A stretch of 49,723 nucleotides of DNA from Cryobacterium sp. (lineage in GTDB: Bacteria; Actinomycetota; Actinomycetes; Actinomycetales; Microbacteriaceae), in assembly GCA_019639015.1 (NCBI GenBank), contig JAHBSS010000008.1, positions 1-49,723 of the forward strand. The letters are read 5' to 3'. The position numbers were made by a program, and so were the translations under genes. How positions within the stretch are numbered: the stretch's first letter is position 1; each line of letters opens with the position of its first letter. Below are positions 25,077 to 34,468 of the stretch, in pieces. A model generated the notes under the pieces. That model made no database searches. It had not been told where the DNA came from and saw nothing but the letters and a program-made list of their open reading frames with translations.

Positions 25077-25093
25077 CCCGGTAGCCTAAAGCT

Positions 25094-26038
25094 ATGAGTA
25101 CTGCTACGGCCTGGGGATACGGGTTGGCGACTCTAAAGCGCGACGGATCAGTGCTAGACACTTGGTTCCCAGAACCGCGACTTGGCGTGAATTCTGGAGC
25201 GGTTCCGCCCCCGGAGAACCTGCTCAGGCTAATAGGTGAGGACTCGAGGCGAGCGGTAAAGCTTGACGTAATCGCAGTTCAAAGCGATCTTGATTCCGCG
25301 CCGAGTTCGGTTCCCGATGCGTATCTTCGACTGCATTTACTCAGCCACAGGCTTGTGGTGCCGAATTCGATCAATCTCGACGGATTATTCGCGATATTGC
25401 CGACAGTTTGCTGGAGCAATGCCGGGCCGATCGACTTGGCGGATGCGACGAGATTGCATGCGGAGTTGCAGCGAGCCGGAATCAGTATCCACTCGGTAGA
25501 CAAGTTCCCGCGACTGGTTGATTACCATCTACCCGAAGGGGTCAGAATTGCCGATGCCAATCGGGTTAGGCTCGGAGCTTACCTTTCGCCGGGTACGACC
25601 GTCATGCACGAAGGATTCGTGAATTTCAATGCTGGCACTCTCGGTGCGGCAATGGTTGAAGGTCGTATATCTCAAGGTGTAGTGGTGGGCGACGGAGCGG
25701 ATATCGGTGGTGGAGCATCCATCATGGGCACGCTCAGCGGCGGAGGAAGCGCCAGAATCATCATTGGCGAGCGGACACTGCTTGGAGCGAATTCTGGGAT
25801 CGGGATCTCGCTCGGGGATGACTGCATCGTTGAGGCTGGTTTATACCTCACAGCAGGAATGAAGGTGGTGCTCGCAGATTCGGCCGTGAATGCGTCAGGA
25901 CAATTGCCAACTGCAAAAGCAGAAACTCTCTCGGGCAGAAGCGGCTTGCTTTATCGGCGCAATTCCCTCACTGGGGCAGTCGAAGTGCTAAGGCGTTCCG
26001 GTGAAGGCATCAAACTCAACAAAACCTTGCACGCCTAA
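25094..26038 (+). CDS. dapD: tetrahydrodipicolinate N-succinyltransferase
   Basis: 314 residues of the actinobacterial DapD type, which transfers succinyl from succinyl-CoA to tetrahydrodipicolinate, the first committed succinylase step toward diaminopimelate. The N-terminus (MSTATAWGYGLATLKRDGSVLDTWFP) is typical of this subgroup. The middle and C-terminal parts form a left-handed beta helix of hexapeptide repeats, with GVVVGDGADIGGGASIMGTL and the catalytic-region segment MHEGFVNFNAGT. It is divergent from dapE and convergent with gltA. No strong ribosome site is visible before the ATG, consistent with a very short leader. Confidence 0.95.
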   Translation: MSTATAWGYGLATLKRDGSVLDTWFPEPRLGVNSGAVPPPENLLRLIGEDSRRAVKLDVIAVQSDLDSAPSSVPDAYLRLHLLSHRLVVPNSINLDGLFAILPTVCWSNAGPIDLADATRLHAELQRAGISIHSVDKFPRLVDYHLPEGVRIADANRVRLGAYLSPGTTVMHEGFVNFNAGTLGAAMVEGRISQGVVVGDGADIGGGASIMGTLSGGGSARIIIGERTLLGANSGIGISLGDDCIVEAGLYLTAGMKVVLADSAVNASGQLPTAKAETLSGRSGLLYRRNSLTGAVEVLRRSGEGIKLNKTLHA

Positions 26039-26056
26039 GCGGTCGCGGGTCTGAAA

Positions 26057-27346
26057 CTATCGCCTCGGCCAGGATCGCTCGGCTTTGCCGATGTAGAGCT
26101 GTTGGGGCCGGCCGATTCTCGTCGTCGGATCTGAATTCAGTTCCCGCCAGTGCGCAATCCAACCGGGAAGTCGACCAATCGCGAACAGAACGGTAAACAT
26201 TCGAGGCGGGAAACCCATCGCCTTGTAGATCACGCCGGTATAGAAATCTACATTCGGGTAGAGCTTGCGCTCGATGAAATAGTCGTCTGCGAGGGCAACG
26301 GACTCAAGTTCTTTTGCAATGTCCAGTAAGTCATCTTGAACCCCAAGAGCCTCAAGCACTTCGTCTGCACTTTGCTTTACGAGCTTTGCGCGCGGGTCGA
26401 AGTTCTTGTAAACGCGATGACCGAACCCCATTAATCGGATTCCGTCTTCTTTGTTCTTCACCCTCTCAACAAACTTCTTCACGCCCTCACCCGAAGCCTT
26501 GATTTCGCCGAGCATCTTGAGAACGGCCTCATTTGCTCCACCGTGCAGCGGACCGTAGAGTGCGTTGATCCCTGCAGAAATTGAAGAGAAAATATTGGCT
26601 TCGGTCGATGCCACGAGGCGAACCGTAGAGGTTGAGGCATTTTGTTCGTGATCCTCATGCAGGATTAGCAATCGTTCGAGCGCTTTAGATAGCACCGGGT
26701 TCACAACATACGGCTCTGCCATGTTGCCAAAGTTCAATTTCAGAAAATTGTCGACAAAGCTCAAGCTGTTGTCCGGATAAAGGAACGCTTGACCCATCGA
26801 TTTCTTGTGCGCGTATGCTGCGATGACCGGCAACTTTGCCAAGAGCCGAATCGTCGAAATCTCGACCTGTTCTTGATCATGCACATCAAGAGAATCTTGA
26901 TAGAACGTTCCTAGAGCGCCAACTGCACTCGACAACACAGACATCGGATGAGCGTTGTGAGGAAGTGCGTCAAAGAATCGCTTCAAATCTTCATGAATTA
27001 GGGTGTGTCGTCGGATTGTTTCTTGGAACCGATCAAGTTCGACCGCAGTTGGAAGCTCACCGTGAATGAGTAGCCAGGCAACTTCGAGGTACGTCGAGTA
27101 CTCAGCCAAGTCTTCGATCGCATAGCCTCGGTAGCGCAAAATGCCAGCGTCGCCGTCAATGAACGTGATTGCGCTTTTTGCTGCCGCAGTGTTCACAAAC
27201 CCCTGGTCAAGCGAGGTGTACCCGGTTGACTTCAACAAGCCAGAAATGTCGATCGAAGATGCGCCCTCAGTTGATTGAAGAATTGGCAGGTCGACTTGCC
27301 CGCCAGGATAACTAAGCCTCGCGCTAGCTGGGGTCTCCTCGGTCAC
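26057..27346 (-). CDS. gltA: citrate synthase
   Basis: 429-residue type II citrate synthase, condensing acetyl-CoA and oxaloacetate at the entry of the TCA cycle. Catalytic residues are recognisable: the His in NALYGPLHGGANEAV, the His in MGFGHRVYKNFDPRAK, and the Asp in LYPNVDFYTGVIY. The N-terminal beta domain found in long bacterial citrate synthases is present (ITFIDGDAGILRYRGYAIEDLA). The start is GTG at 27346 with only AAGGG directly before it and a TATAAG hexamer immediately upstream, so the exact start and transcript start are slightly uncertain. It lies 57 bases downstream of dapC on the same strand. Confidence 0.96.
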   Translation of the reverse strand: MTEETPASARLSYPGGQVDLPILQSTEGASSIDISGLLKSTGYTSLDQGFVNTAAAKSAITFIDGDAGILRYRGYAIEDLAEYSTYLEVAWLLIHGELPTAVELDRFQETIRRHTLIHEDLKRFFDALPHNAHPMSVLSSAVGALGTFYQDSLDVHDQEQVEISTIRLLAKLPVIAAYAHKKSMGQAFLYPDNSLSFVDNFLKLNFGNMAEPYVVNPVLSKALERLLILHEDHEQNASTSTVRLVASTEANIFSSISAGINALYGPLHGGANEAVLKMLGEIKASGEGVKKFVERVKNKEDGIRLMGFGHRVYKNFDPRAKLVKQSADEVLEALGVQDDLLDIAKELESVALADDYFIERKLYPNVDFYTGVIYKAMGFPPRMFTVLFAIGRLPGWIAHWRELNSDPTTRIGRPQQLYIGKAERSWPRR

Positions 27347-27403
27347 CCTTATAGCCTAGTTGGCGGTGGAGTCACCAGTGAAACCATACAAAGCAATGCC
27401 CAG

Positions 27404-28492
27404 TTACTTGGAGAAACCCTTCAAGCGTTCGGACGCGGTTTCGATATCGTGCGTGCTCGAAGTCAACGCAATTCGCACATGCGAACTATCTGCGTAAAAC
27501 GTGCCAGGGGTAACCAAAATCCCAAGAGTCGCGAACTTGCGAGCCAGGTCCCACGAATCAGTGTTGCCGCGAACCCATAGATAGATTCCGGCTTGGCTAA
27601 AGTCAATCTCAAGTCCAGCCGCAAGTATCGCGCTTGAGAGCAACTCGCGTCGCTTGCGATAAACCTCTCTTTGAGCTGAGACTGTCGCATCGTCATCCAG
27701 CGCGGCAATCATGGCCGCTTGCACGGGTGCGGGCACCATGAAGCCCAGGTGTTTTCGAATCGCGAGGATTCCTGCGAGCAATTGGGAACATCCAGCGACA
27801 ATTCCAGCCCGATAGCCAGCAAGATTAGATTGCTTGCTGAGCGAATAAACAGACAGGATGTTGTGTCTCGATTCGCCGATTACTCGCGGATCGAGAATGG
27901 ATGGCGACGGTTCGTTGGATTCCCAATTCAGTTCCGCATAACACTCGTCGTTCACGATGACTGCATCTAGTTCTCTTGCGCGGGAGACCGCGCGTTCGAG
28001 TTCGGCAATTGATCTAACTCGACCATCTGGATTGCCGGGACTGTTTAGCCAAATCAGTTTTGAATCCGATGGCCAGTTCTTCGGATCGTCCTCCGCAACA
28101 GCGTTCGCATGAACGACTTCTGCTCCGATTGCATAGCTCGGGTATGAAACCTGCGGGTACACGATGACGTCCCCCGCACCGAGGCCAAGCACCAAAGGCA
28201 GAGTTGTAATGAACTCCTTCGACCCGATGGTTGGAAGCACATTATTTTGCCCAAGCTCAACACCACGACGCCTTCGATACCAAGAAACGATTGCCTCGCG
28301 AAGCTCTACCGTTCCGACAGTCGCCGGATAGCCATGTGCGTCTGAGGCACTCGAAAGCGCAACTTGTGCGGGCCGTGAGGCTGAATCCACAGGGGATCCG
28401 ACAGATAAATCAATAAATCCTTCAGAATGCGCTTTTGCTAATTCCGCCACTGGCGCAAGCGTGTCCCACGGGAAATCGGGTAGTTGCAGCAC
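27404..28492 (-). CDS. dapC: succinyldiaminopimelate aminotransferase
   Basis: 362-residue class I/II PLP aminotransferase producing N-succinyl-diaminopimelate from the keto acid. Supporting motifs: WLNSPGNPDGR, NDECYAEL, and the PLP lysine in SVYSLSKQSNLAGYRAG. The N-terminus, LPDFPWDTLAPVAELAKAH, is typical of actinobacterial DapC. In mycobacteria fdxC and dapC are adjacent, and here fdxA ends three bases upstream of dapC, supporting the dapC call over a generic aminotransferase. With dapD and dapE nearby, three steps of the succinylase pathway are within this window. Confidence 0.92.
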   Translation of the reverse strand: MLQLPDFPWDTLAPVAELAKAHSEGFIDLSVGSPVDSASRPAQVALSSASDAHGYPATVGTVELREAIVSWYRRRRGVELGQNNVLPTIGSKEFITTLPLVLGLGAGDVIVYPQVSYPSYAIGAEVVHANAVAEDDPKNWPSDSKLIWLNSPGNPDGRVRSIAELERAVSRARELDAVIVNDECYAELNWESNEPSPSILDPRVIGESRHNILSVYSLSKQSNLAGYRAGIVAGCSQLLAGILAIRKHLGFMVPAPVQAAMIAALDDDATVSAQREVYRKRRELLSSAILAAGLEIDFSQAGIYLWVRGNTDSWDLARKFATLGILVTPGTFYADSSHVRIALTSSTHDIETASERLKGFSK

Positions 28493-28495
28493 TAG

Positions 28496-28831
28496 CTACT
28501 TCTTCAGATGATCGTTAACATCAAGCGGCAACGCGGCCACAATTGGGTGGTCCTTGTGAATCACGCCGACCTTCGCTGCGCCACCGGGAGAACCAATGTC
28601 ATCGAAAAACTCAACATTTGCTCGATAGTAGTCCGACCATTCTTCTGGTAAGTCGTCTTCGTAATAGATCGCCTCCACCGGACAAACCGGTTCACACGCC
28701 CCACAATCCACACACTCGTCCGGGTGGATGTAGAGCATACGGTCGCCTTCATAAATGCAGTCCACCGGGCATTCATCAACGCAAGCGCGATCTTTAACAT
28801 CGACACACGGCAAGGCAATGATGTAAGTCAA
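28496..28831 (-). CDS. fdxA: seven-iron ferredoxin
   Basis: 111-residue ferredoxin with two cluster sites. The first set (C-x7-C-x3-C-P, in LPCVDVKDRACVDECPVDCI) and the second (C-x2-C-x2-C-x3-C-P, in DECVDCGACEPVCPVEAI) follow the 3Fe-4S plus 4Fe-4S pattern of actinobacterial FdxA/FdxC. The C-terminal extension (EEWSDYYRANVEFFDDIGSPGGA) is standard for the family. It is a small cytoplasmic electron carrier; the partner is not evident from context. It overlaps mshB by four bases upstream and precedes dapC by three bases, so it sits in the middle of an operon. Confidence 0.96.
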   Translation of the reverse strand: MTYIIALPCVDVKDRACVDECPVDCIYEGDRMLYIHPDECVDCGACEPVCPVEAIYYEDDLPEEWSDYYRANVEFFDDIGSPGGAAKVGVIHKDHPIVAALPLDVNDHLKK

Positions 28832-30018
28832 GGCTGTACTCGATCCTGTTTAGAAGTTGGGCCTTCATTCATGCTAACCCGAGCGCGAGATTTCAACCGC
28901 GGGAAAACCACCACCCCGATCGCGATCACAATCGATCCGAAGAACCATGTGTAGCCGATTTCATTTGTTGGAATCAAAACCGAGCCCGCAAAACTCTGTT
29001 GCGAAAACAAAATTATCGGCGCCAAGAATCCAATGGCAGCACAAGCAACTAAGGGCCGGTAATCAAGGTAAAGCCTCAACCCGATTAGAACTGTTGCGCT
29101 CACGAGAAGACCCAACACTAGTCCGATTGGCCAACCGGTCAACGCGCCTCTGTAGGTGACTTGGCTGTTGATTGTGCCAACGATTCCAACTACCGCACCC
29201 ATCACAGCGAGAATAATTCCGGCAGCAATTTTCCAGAACATGCCCATGTCGCGCCAACCAGTCTCAGCTGAGTTCGGTTGAGCAACGTCTAAATAGGCTT
29301 CCACTGTCGAAATCTCCTGTTCCTGCCCCCCTGAGTGCACAATCGAACCCCCCTTGACTGTCAGTTGTGAAGCGTAGGCCCGAAGTGCTTGCTTCTTTCG
29401 ATCTAACGCTGCCGAAATATCAACCACATCGGTAGCCAGACCGTGATCTGATTCTGGCACTACCTGGCTAAACGGGATGCCAAGAAGTTCCGCAGCGCTT
29501 CGACTTACTTCAGCGGCTCGCATGTGATCCGGATGTCCGTATCCTCCGCCAGCGTCATAACTGATTACGAGATCCGGATTCGCAATCAAAATCGCCGCAA
29601 CAAGATCCTCTTCAATCTCGTCTGGATCTGCAGCACAAAACGAATTGGGGTCAGAGTGCGCCGCTGGAATCGCTCGACCATCGAGCCACGCCATACCGGA
29701 GTCCAAATATCGCCTCTCGGCCAGGCCATGTTTTCGTGCGCCATTCTCCCCAAGAAACCAGTGATCCTGAACTCCAAGGATCTTCAAAGCCTTATCGAGT
29801 TCTCCGATTCGATGCGCCGTCAGAGCGTTCGAATCGTTCGCCAAATGAGCCAGCGGTCCGTCTACAACCTCCCCAAGTTCGCCTCGAGTGCAAGTCAGGA
29901 CAGAAACTTGCACTCCTGCATCACCAAGCAAAGCAATTGTTCCACCGGTTGAGATTGTTTCATCATCAGGGTGGGCGTGAACGAACAGCACTCGCTCAAG
30001 CTTTTTGGCTACTTTCAC
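28828..30018 (-). CDS. mshB: MshB-like PIG-L deacetylase with C-terminal membrane domain
   Basis: 396 residues. The N-terminal 270 form a zinc deacetylase of the PIG-L/LmbE family, with AHPDDE at 15-20 (zinc ligands and base), GELGEVVDG, and GYGHPDHMRAAE (third zinc ligand). The match is to GlcNAc-Ins deacetylase MshB of mycothiol synthesis; mycothiol conjugate amidase is an alternative. Unusually, about 125 further residues add four membrane helices (from about MFWKIAAGIILAVMGAVVG) and a charged tail. In M. tuberculosis a separate small membrane protein gene (Rv1171) follows mshB, so this looks like a fusion of the two. Overlaps fdxA by four bases. Confidence 0.83.
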   Translation of the reverse strand: MKVAKKLERVLFVHAHPDDETISTGGTIALLGDAGVQVSVLTCTRGELGEVVDGPLAHLANDSNALTAHRIGELDKALKILGVQDHWFLGENGARKHGLAERRYLDSGMAWLDGRAIPAAHSDPNSFCAADPDEIEEDLVAAILIANPDLVISYDAGGGYGHPDHMRAAEVSRSAAELLGIPFSQVVPESDHGLATDVVDISAALDRKKQALRAYASQLTVKGGSIVHSGGQEQEISTVEAYLDVAQPNSAETGWRDMGMFWKIAAGIILAVMGAVVGIVGTINSQVTYRGALTGWPIGLVLGLLVSATVLIGLRLYLDYRPLVACAAIGFLAPIILFSQQSFAGSVLIPTNEIGYTWFFGSIVIAIGVVVFPRLKSRARVSMNEGPTSKQDRVQP

Positions 30019-30061
30019 CCATCAAGACTATGTCGAGTGGGATAGAACCTATTGCACTAAA

Positions 30062-30538
30062 TCAGGAGCCAGATTTCTTCTTGGTGACTGTGTAATTGGC
30101 TACCCAATTGTCTTTTGAATCCTTTGAAACAACCAGTAGAACTCCAAGATTGTCCTTGGAAAGTATGGCGGTCTTGGTGCTTTCGGATTCAATTCCCATG
30201 GTCTCGGACTTGAAGCCGGCACCCTCAAATTGAGAAACAATGCCATCGAAGTCGGCGATGCCGCTTGCTTGGATGGTCAAGTTCCAGACTCTGCCGTCTT
30301 CCGTGTCAATGGCTCCGGCAAATAGCACTTTTCCTGATGCGATAGGAACTTCCTTTGGAAAGTCGTCTGGCACACTCGTGCCACCGACGTCCAATTTGCC
30401 TCCAGTCGCGTTCTTGATAGCGTCTCTGACTGGATTGCCCCCGGCAAAGGGGTTAACACAACCGCTCAACATGGGCGTAACAGTGAGTGCGACTATCACT
30501 GCAACCGCCATCGAGAACGTCTTACGGGAGTTCGACAT
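30062..30538 (-). CDS. predicted lipoprotein of unknown function
   Basis: 158 residues with a clear lipoprotein signal: basic n-region, hydrophobic stretch and lipobox LSGC with Cys at 27. The mature part has a short linker and a domain with alternating beta segments (ASGKVLFAGAIDTEDGRVWNL, LGVLLVVSKDSKDNWVANYTV) that looks like a small alpha/beta fold; I do not recognise the family. TGGAGAA lies shortly before the ATG. The gene is downstream of typA, separated by a hairpin, and 43 bases upstream of mshB. Probably exposed on the outer face of the membrane; role unknown. Confidence 0.8.
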   Translation of the reverse strand: MSNSRKTFSMAVAVIVALTVTPMLSGCVNPFAGGNPVRDAIKNATGGKLDVGGTSVPDDFPKEVPIASGKVLFAGAIDTEDGRVWNLTIQASGIADFDGIVSQFEGAGFKSETMGIESESTKTAILSKDNLGVLLVVSKDSKDNWVANYTVTKKKSGS

Positions 30539-30559
30539 TGGATTCTCCAGGGGGTATCT

Positions 30560-30580
30560 AACCCAGACAGGTTCTGGGTT
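30560..30580 (-). terminator. hairpin downstream of typA
   Basis: A perfect 8-base-pair stem (30560-30567 with 30573-30580) closes a 5-base loop, 47 bases after the typA stop and 22 bases before the lipoprotein start. On the transcribed strand no T-run follows, so it could be a weak terminator or an mRNA-stabilising hairpin. Confidence 0.5.
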
Positions 30581-30626
30581 GGAAGAATATTACATTGGCG
30601 CTATTTGGGTAGCAATACGCAAACGT

Positions 30627-32537
30627 TCAGGATTGATTTGCGCGTTTCAAACTTGCAGCGGTACGAGCTCTGGCGTTTCGATCCAATTCAACTTTGCGGA
30701 TTCTGACCATCTCAGGAGTAGCCTCAACACACTCGTCATCGCGCGCAAATTCGAGGCTTTCTTCCAAGGTCAGCACCCTTGAAGGCGTCATTCGCTCGAA
30801 TACATCGGCTGTGGAAGAGCGCATATTGGTTAGTTGCTTTTCCTTCGTAATGTTCACATCCATATCCTCAGCTCGAGGGTTTTCGCCAACAACCATACCC
30901 TCGTACACTTCAGCTCCTGGTTCTACAAAGAAGCTCATTCTTTCTTGGAGCGCAATCATCGCAAACGGTGTCGCAACTCCGGCTCGGTCGGCGACGATGG
31001 AGCCAGTGCTTCTTGTGACAATTTGACCCGCCCACTCCCCGTAACCAACTGAAATTGCGTTAGAGATACCGGTACCGCGTGTGAGCGTTAGAAACTCGGT
31101 GCGGAACCCGATTAGTCCACGGGATGGAACGATGAACTCCATCCGCACCCAACCAGTGCCGTGATTTCGCATTCCTTCCATGCGACCTTTGCGGGCTGCG
31201 AGCAGTTGCGTGATCGCACCCAAATGCTCCTCTGGTGCGTCAATTGTCAAGTGTTCGAACGGTTCGTTGACGACTCCGTCAATTCGCCGCGTGACTACTT
31301 GCGGTTTGCCCACAGTTAGTTCAAATCCCTCTCGGCGCATTTGCTCGACGAGAACTGCGAGCGCCAATTCTCCTCGCCCTTGCACTTCCCAAGCATCCGG
31401 TCTGCCAATATCCAACACCCGAATCGAAACATTTCCGACAAGTTCTCGATCGAGCCGATCCTTCACCATGCGTGCTGTGAGTTTGTGACCCCTGATCTTT
31501 CCGACCAGTGGGCTCGTATTTGTCCCGATAGTCATCGAGATCGCAGGCTCGTCAACAGTGATTGGTGGTAGCGGTCGAACGTCATCAGGATCGGCAAGCG
31601 TGTCACCGATCATAATGTCCGCAAAGCCCGCCACCGCAACAATGTCCCCAGGGCCAGCACTTTCGGTCGGTAGCCGATCAAGCGCTTGCGTGCGAAGCAA
31701 CTCGGTGACCCGAACATTATGAACTTCTCCGTCTTTTCTGACCCAGGCGACGGTTTGACCTTTGCGAAGAGTGCCGTTGAATATTCGAAGCAGTGCCAGT
31801 CTGCCCAGGAAGGCCGAGGCGTCAAGATTAGTAACATGCGCCTGAAGGGGAGCTTCTGGATCAAACTCTGGTGCTGGAATATGCTCAAGAATCGCACCAA
31901 ATAGCGGTTCGAGATCCGCGTTGTCTGGAACGCTTCCATTTTCTGGACGATTACGACTTGCAGCTCCGATTCTGCCTGAGGCATAAATCACGGGCACATC
32001 AAGCACAGCATCCAAATCAAGATCCGGATGATCTTCGGCTAAGTCGCTAGCAAGCCCCAACAATAGATCCTGGCTTTCGGTTACCACTTCGGCGATCCGT
32101 GCATCCGGTCGATCGGTCTTGTTCACAACTAGGATCACCGGAAGCCTCGACTCCAATGCTTTTCGGAGCACGAATCTCGTTTGCGGTAGCGGCCCTTCGC
32201 TCGCATCAACAAGCAGCATGACTCCGTCCACCATTGACAGCCCGCGCTCCACTTCACCGCCGAAATCCGCGTGACCGGGGGTGTCTATAACGTTGATCGT
32301 TATCGCCTCGCCATTTGAATGTTTCCCGTTGTAATTGATTGCAGTGTTCTTTGCGAGGATCGTGATGCCTTTTTCTCGCTCGAGGTCTCCGGAGTCCATG
32401 GCCCGTTCAGCAACATGCGAGTGTTCTCCAAACGCGCCCGTTTGCTTGAGCATCGCATCAACTAGAGTCGTCTTTCCGTGATCAACATGGGCAACGACGC
32501 CGACATTTCGCACGTTTGTTCTTGAAGATTTGGGCAT
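30627..32537 (-). CDS. typA: ribosome-associated GTPase TypA/BipA
   Basis: 636 residues from ATG 32537 (MPKSSRTNVRNVGVVAHVDH). An earlier in-frame start at 32621 would overlap the preceding gene and adds unconserved residues, so it is not used. The GTPase motifs are G1 AHVDHGKTT, G2 REKGITI, G3 DTPGHADFGGEVER and G4 NKTDRPDA. Downstream are EF-G-like domains III and V and the TypA-specific C-terminal domain (GTGISNAISVGYGEWAG). TypA binds the ribosome under stress and aids 50S assembly in other bacteria. Next to an LpqW-like lipoprotein gene, as in mycobacteria. Confidence 0.96.
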   Translation of the reverse strand: MPKSSRTNVRNVGVVAHVDHGKTTLVDAMLKQTGAFGEHSHVAERAMDSGDLEREKGITILAKNTAINYNGKHSNGEAITINVIDTPGHADFGGEVERGLSMVDGVMLLVDASEGPLPQTRFVLRKALESRLPVILVVNKTDRPDARIAEVVTESQDLLLGLASDLAEDHPDLDLDAVLDVPVIYASGRIGAASRNRPENGSVPDNADLEPLFGAILEHIPAPEFDPEAPLQAHVTNLDASAFLGRLALLRIFNGTLRKGQTVAWVRKDGEVHNVRVTELLRTQALDRLPTESAGPGDIVAVAGFADIMIGDTLADPDDVRPLPPITVDEPAISMTIGTNTSPLVGKIRGHKLTARMVKDRLDRELVGNVSIRVLDIGRPDAWEVQGRGELALAVLVEQMRREGFELTVGKPQVVTRRIDGVVNEPFEHLTIDAPEEHLGAITQLLAARKGRMEGMRNHGTGWVRMEFIVPSRGLIGFRTEFLTLTRGTGISNAISVGYGEWAGQIVTRSTGSIVADRAGVATPFAMIALQERMSFFVEPGAEVYEGMVVGENPRAEDMDVNITKEKQLTNMRSSTADVFERMTPSRVLTLEESLEFARDDECVEATPEMVRIRKVELDRNARARTAASLKRANQS

Positions 32538-32575
32538 GACTAAGTGATTCCGATCCAGATTGGGAGCAGTCAATC

Positions 32576-34447
32576 TTACTTGACCGGAGCTGGCGAACTC
32601 GTACTCGTCGCCAAATTCCAATCTTCCACGTTCCAGAAAATGCCTGTAGACAACGGCGACAATGCCACGCCAGTCACTTTCGAATCAAAAGCAACAACAT
32701 GACGGAACTGGAAAAGTCGTAACCCGTATCCATAATCGAATAGTTCCGAGTCAAGTTCGATTCTCAAAGAAAGCTGTTGCTTCGCGTCGGTCGCGATCGA
32801 CATTTTCGCCAAGATCTCGTCAACTTTGGGATCCGATAGTCCACTGAAATTGCTCTTGCCGTTTGTCACAAAAATGGATTGAAGCCCCGAGAAAGAAGTG
32901 TTCCGTACTTGCCAACTGAAAATTGAGGCGTCGCTGCTGCCTGGCGTGTCAAGCAAACTGAACCAATCAGGACTTGAGCAATCCGTGACAACGAATCCGG
33001 CCTTCGAAGCGGAACTTGCAACCAATCTAAATTCTTCTTGGCGTCTCGGGCTTGAAGGATCGTAGAGGATGCAAACTGTTGGGTTTGAAACTCCTGCTTG
33101 AGAAAGCAGTGATCTTGCTCCTTCGATGTTTACTTGCAAATACATCTCAGATCCATTTGTGTTGATCGAGACGTCATATCCGGGATCATCAGCCGAAAAC
33201 ACTATCGAGGACGGCAGGTCAGTGTCGCTTGCGGCTTCACCCAACGCAGCCTGCCGTATTTCGTTTCGCGGAATCGTCATCAGGAACGCTTTTCGCACTC
33301 GCGGATCTTTGAGAGTGGCATAGTTTGGCCCACCGACTCTGAAATCAAAATGCTCAAAGCTTGCTGCATCACCTTCAAGTAAGTTGAAATTGGCCAAGCC
33401 GCTCAACTCGCTACTGACTTCCGAGTCAAATGGCGGAGAAATAACGTCAACGGCACCTTGTTCAAGCGCTTGCGCTTGCCTTAGCGGATCCGCTTCAAAC
33501 TGCACGTTGATGGTCTCGAACTTTGGTTGTCGTTCACCGTGATATTCAAGATTTGCCTTGAGCACCAATTTCGAGCCAGCGTTGAATGAGGCGACTGTGT
33601 ATGGGCCGTTCGAAATGAACACCCCTGGATCCTTGGGTGGGTCATCAAGATTGAACCCAGAGTTCCAAGAATTTGCGATTTTTGAGAGCTTCACGATCTC
33701 GCGATCCTGTACCGCTTTCACAAGTAGCGCTTTGGCTTTCGTCGCCGACCTAAGTATCGAATCCGGCTTTGCTGTGGATTTCGGGATCGGCAAGCCAAGT
33801 GCCATCCTCGCGACGACATGCGCAGGTAGGCCAACTTCAAGACTCAACGGCCAATCAACAAAGTATTGGTCCCAAGTGAGCGTGAGCGATCGAAGGTCCT
33901 TGCTCAGTTTCGGAACCGTGGAAACGAATTGCAAACCTTCGCTTGTTGCACCGTCGAAATACACGACTGAGTCTGGGAACGCTTTCGAATATTGACCTGT
34001 TTCCGGATTCACGTAGCCGCTGTCATCGAATTCTGGGGTATTTAGCATTCCCGAATTCGCGGCCCAAGCCAGTAACAAATCTGAAGCGTCTACTGGCACA
34101 CCATCCGACCAAGTAACCCCTGGGGCAATCGTGTATTTCACAATGAGCGGATCGTTTGAGAGCACTTCGGCTGTGCCAAACGAAGTGTCGGCGACTAATT
34201 CTGATTTCGAGTCATAGCTGAAGAACTTGGATGAAGTTGCTTCAAGAATTTGGGTATTGGCTGGCGAATCACCGTAAGAGGTTCGGTCGTTCATGGAGAA
34301 CAACTCCTGGCTTAGCATGACCGAAACTGAACTACCTGAAACCAAATTTGAGTTGTCCGGAGTCTCATTTGTACAAGCCGAAAGTACCAAGCTGGATGCG
34401 AGAGCAATTGCAAGGGGACCTCTTACTCTCGAGGCGGTACCAGGCAA
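32576..34447 (-). CDS. LpqW-like family 5 extracellular solute-binding lipoprotein
   Basis: 623 residues with a TTG start, signal peptide and lipobox LSAC (Cys near 25). The body matches SBP_bac_5 proteins: VKYTIAPGVTWSDGVPVDASDLLLAW and SNGPYTVASFNAGSKLVLKAN. It is clearly paralogous to the other binding protein in this window (39581-41335). Position just upstream of typA recalls mycobacterial lpqW, a member of this fold with a role in cell-wall glycolipid control instead of transport (from memory). Here it directly follows the peptide ABC ATPase gene (21-base gap), so a transport role is equally possible. Confidence 0.85.
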   Translation of the reverse strand: MPGTASRVRGPLAIALASSLVLSACTNETPDNSNLVSGSSVSVMLSQELFSMNDRTSYGDSPANTQILEATSSKFFSYDSKSELVADTSFGTAEVLSNDPLIVKYTIAPGVTWSDGVPVDASDLLLAWAANSGMLNTPEFDDSGYVNPETGQYSKAFPDSVVYFDGATSEGLQFVSTVPKLSKDLRSLTLTWDQYFVDWPLSLEVGLPAHVVARMALGLPIPKSTAKPDSILRSATKAKALLVKAVQDREIVKLSKIANSWNSGFNLDDPPKDPGVFISNGPYTVASFNAGSKLVLKANLEYHGERQPKFETINVQFEADPLRQAQALEQGAVDVISPPFDSEVSSELSGLANFNLLEGDAASFEHFDFRVGGPNYATLKDPRVRKAFLMTIPRNEIRQAALGEAASDTDLPSSIVFSADDPGYDVSINTNGSEMYLQVNIEGARSLLSQAGVSNPTVCILYDPSSPRRQEEFRLVASSASKAGFVVTDCSSPDWFSLLDTPGSSDASIFSWQVRNTSFSGLQSIFVTNGKSNFSGLSDPKVDEILAKMSIATDAKQQLSLRIELDSELFDYGYGLRLFQFRHVVAFDSKVTGVALSPLSTGIFWNVEDWNLATSTSSPAPVK

Positions 34448-34468
34448 TTCAGATACTTTAGGGGTCGA

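Noticed and set aside
27347..27403. Promoter with TATAAG immediately before gltA
   Set aside because: The hexamer is so close to the GTG that transcription would start inside the coding sequence, so it is not reported as a feature.
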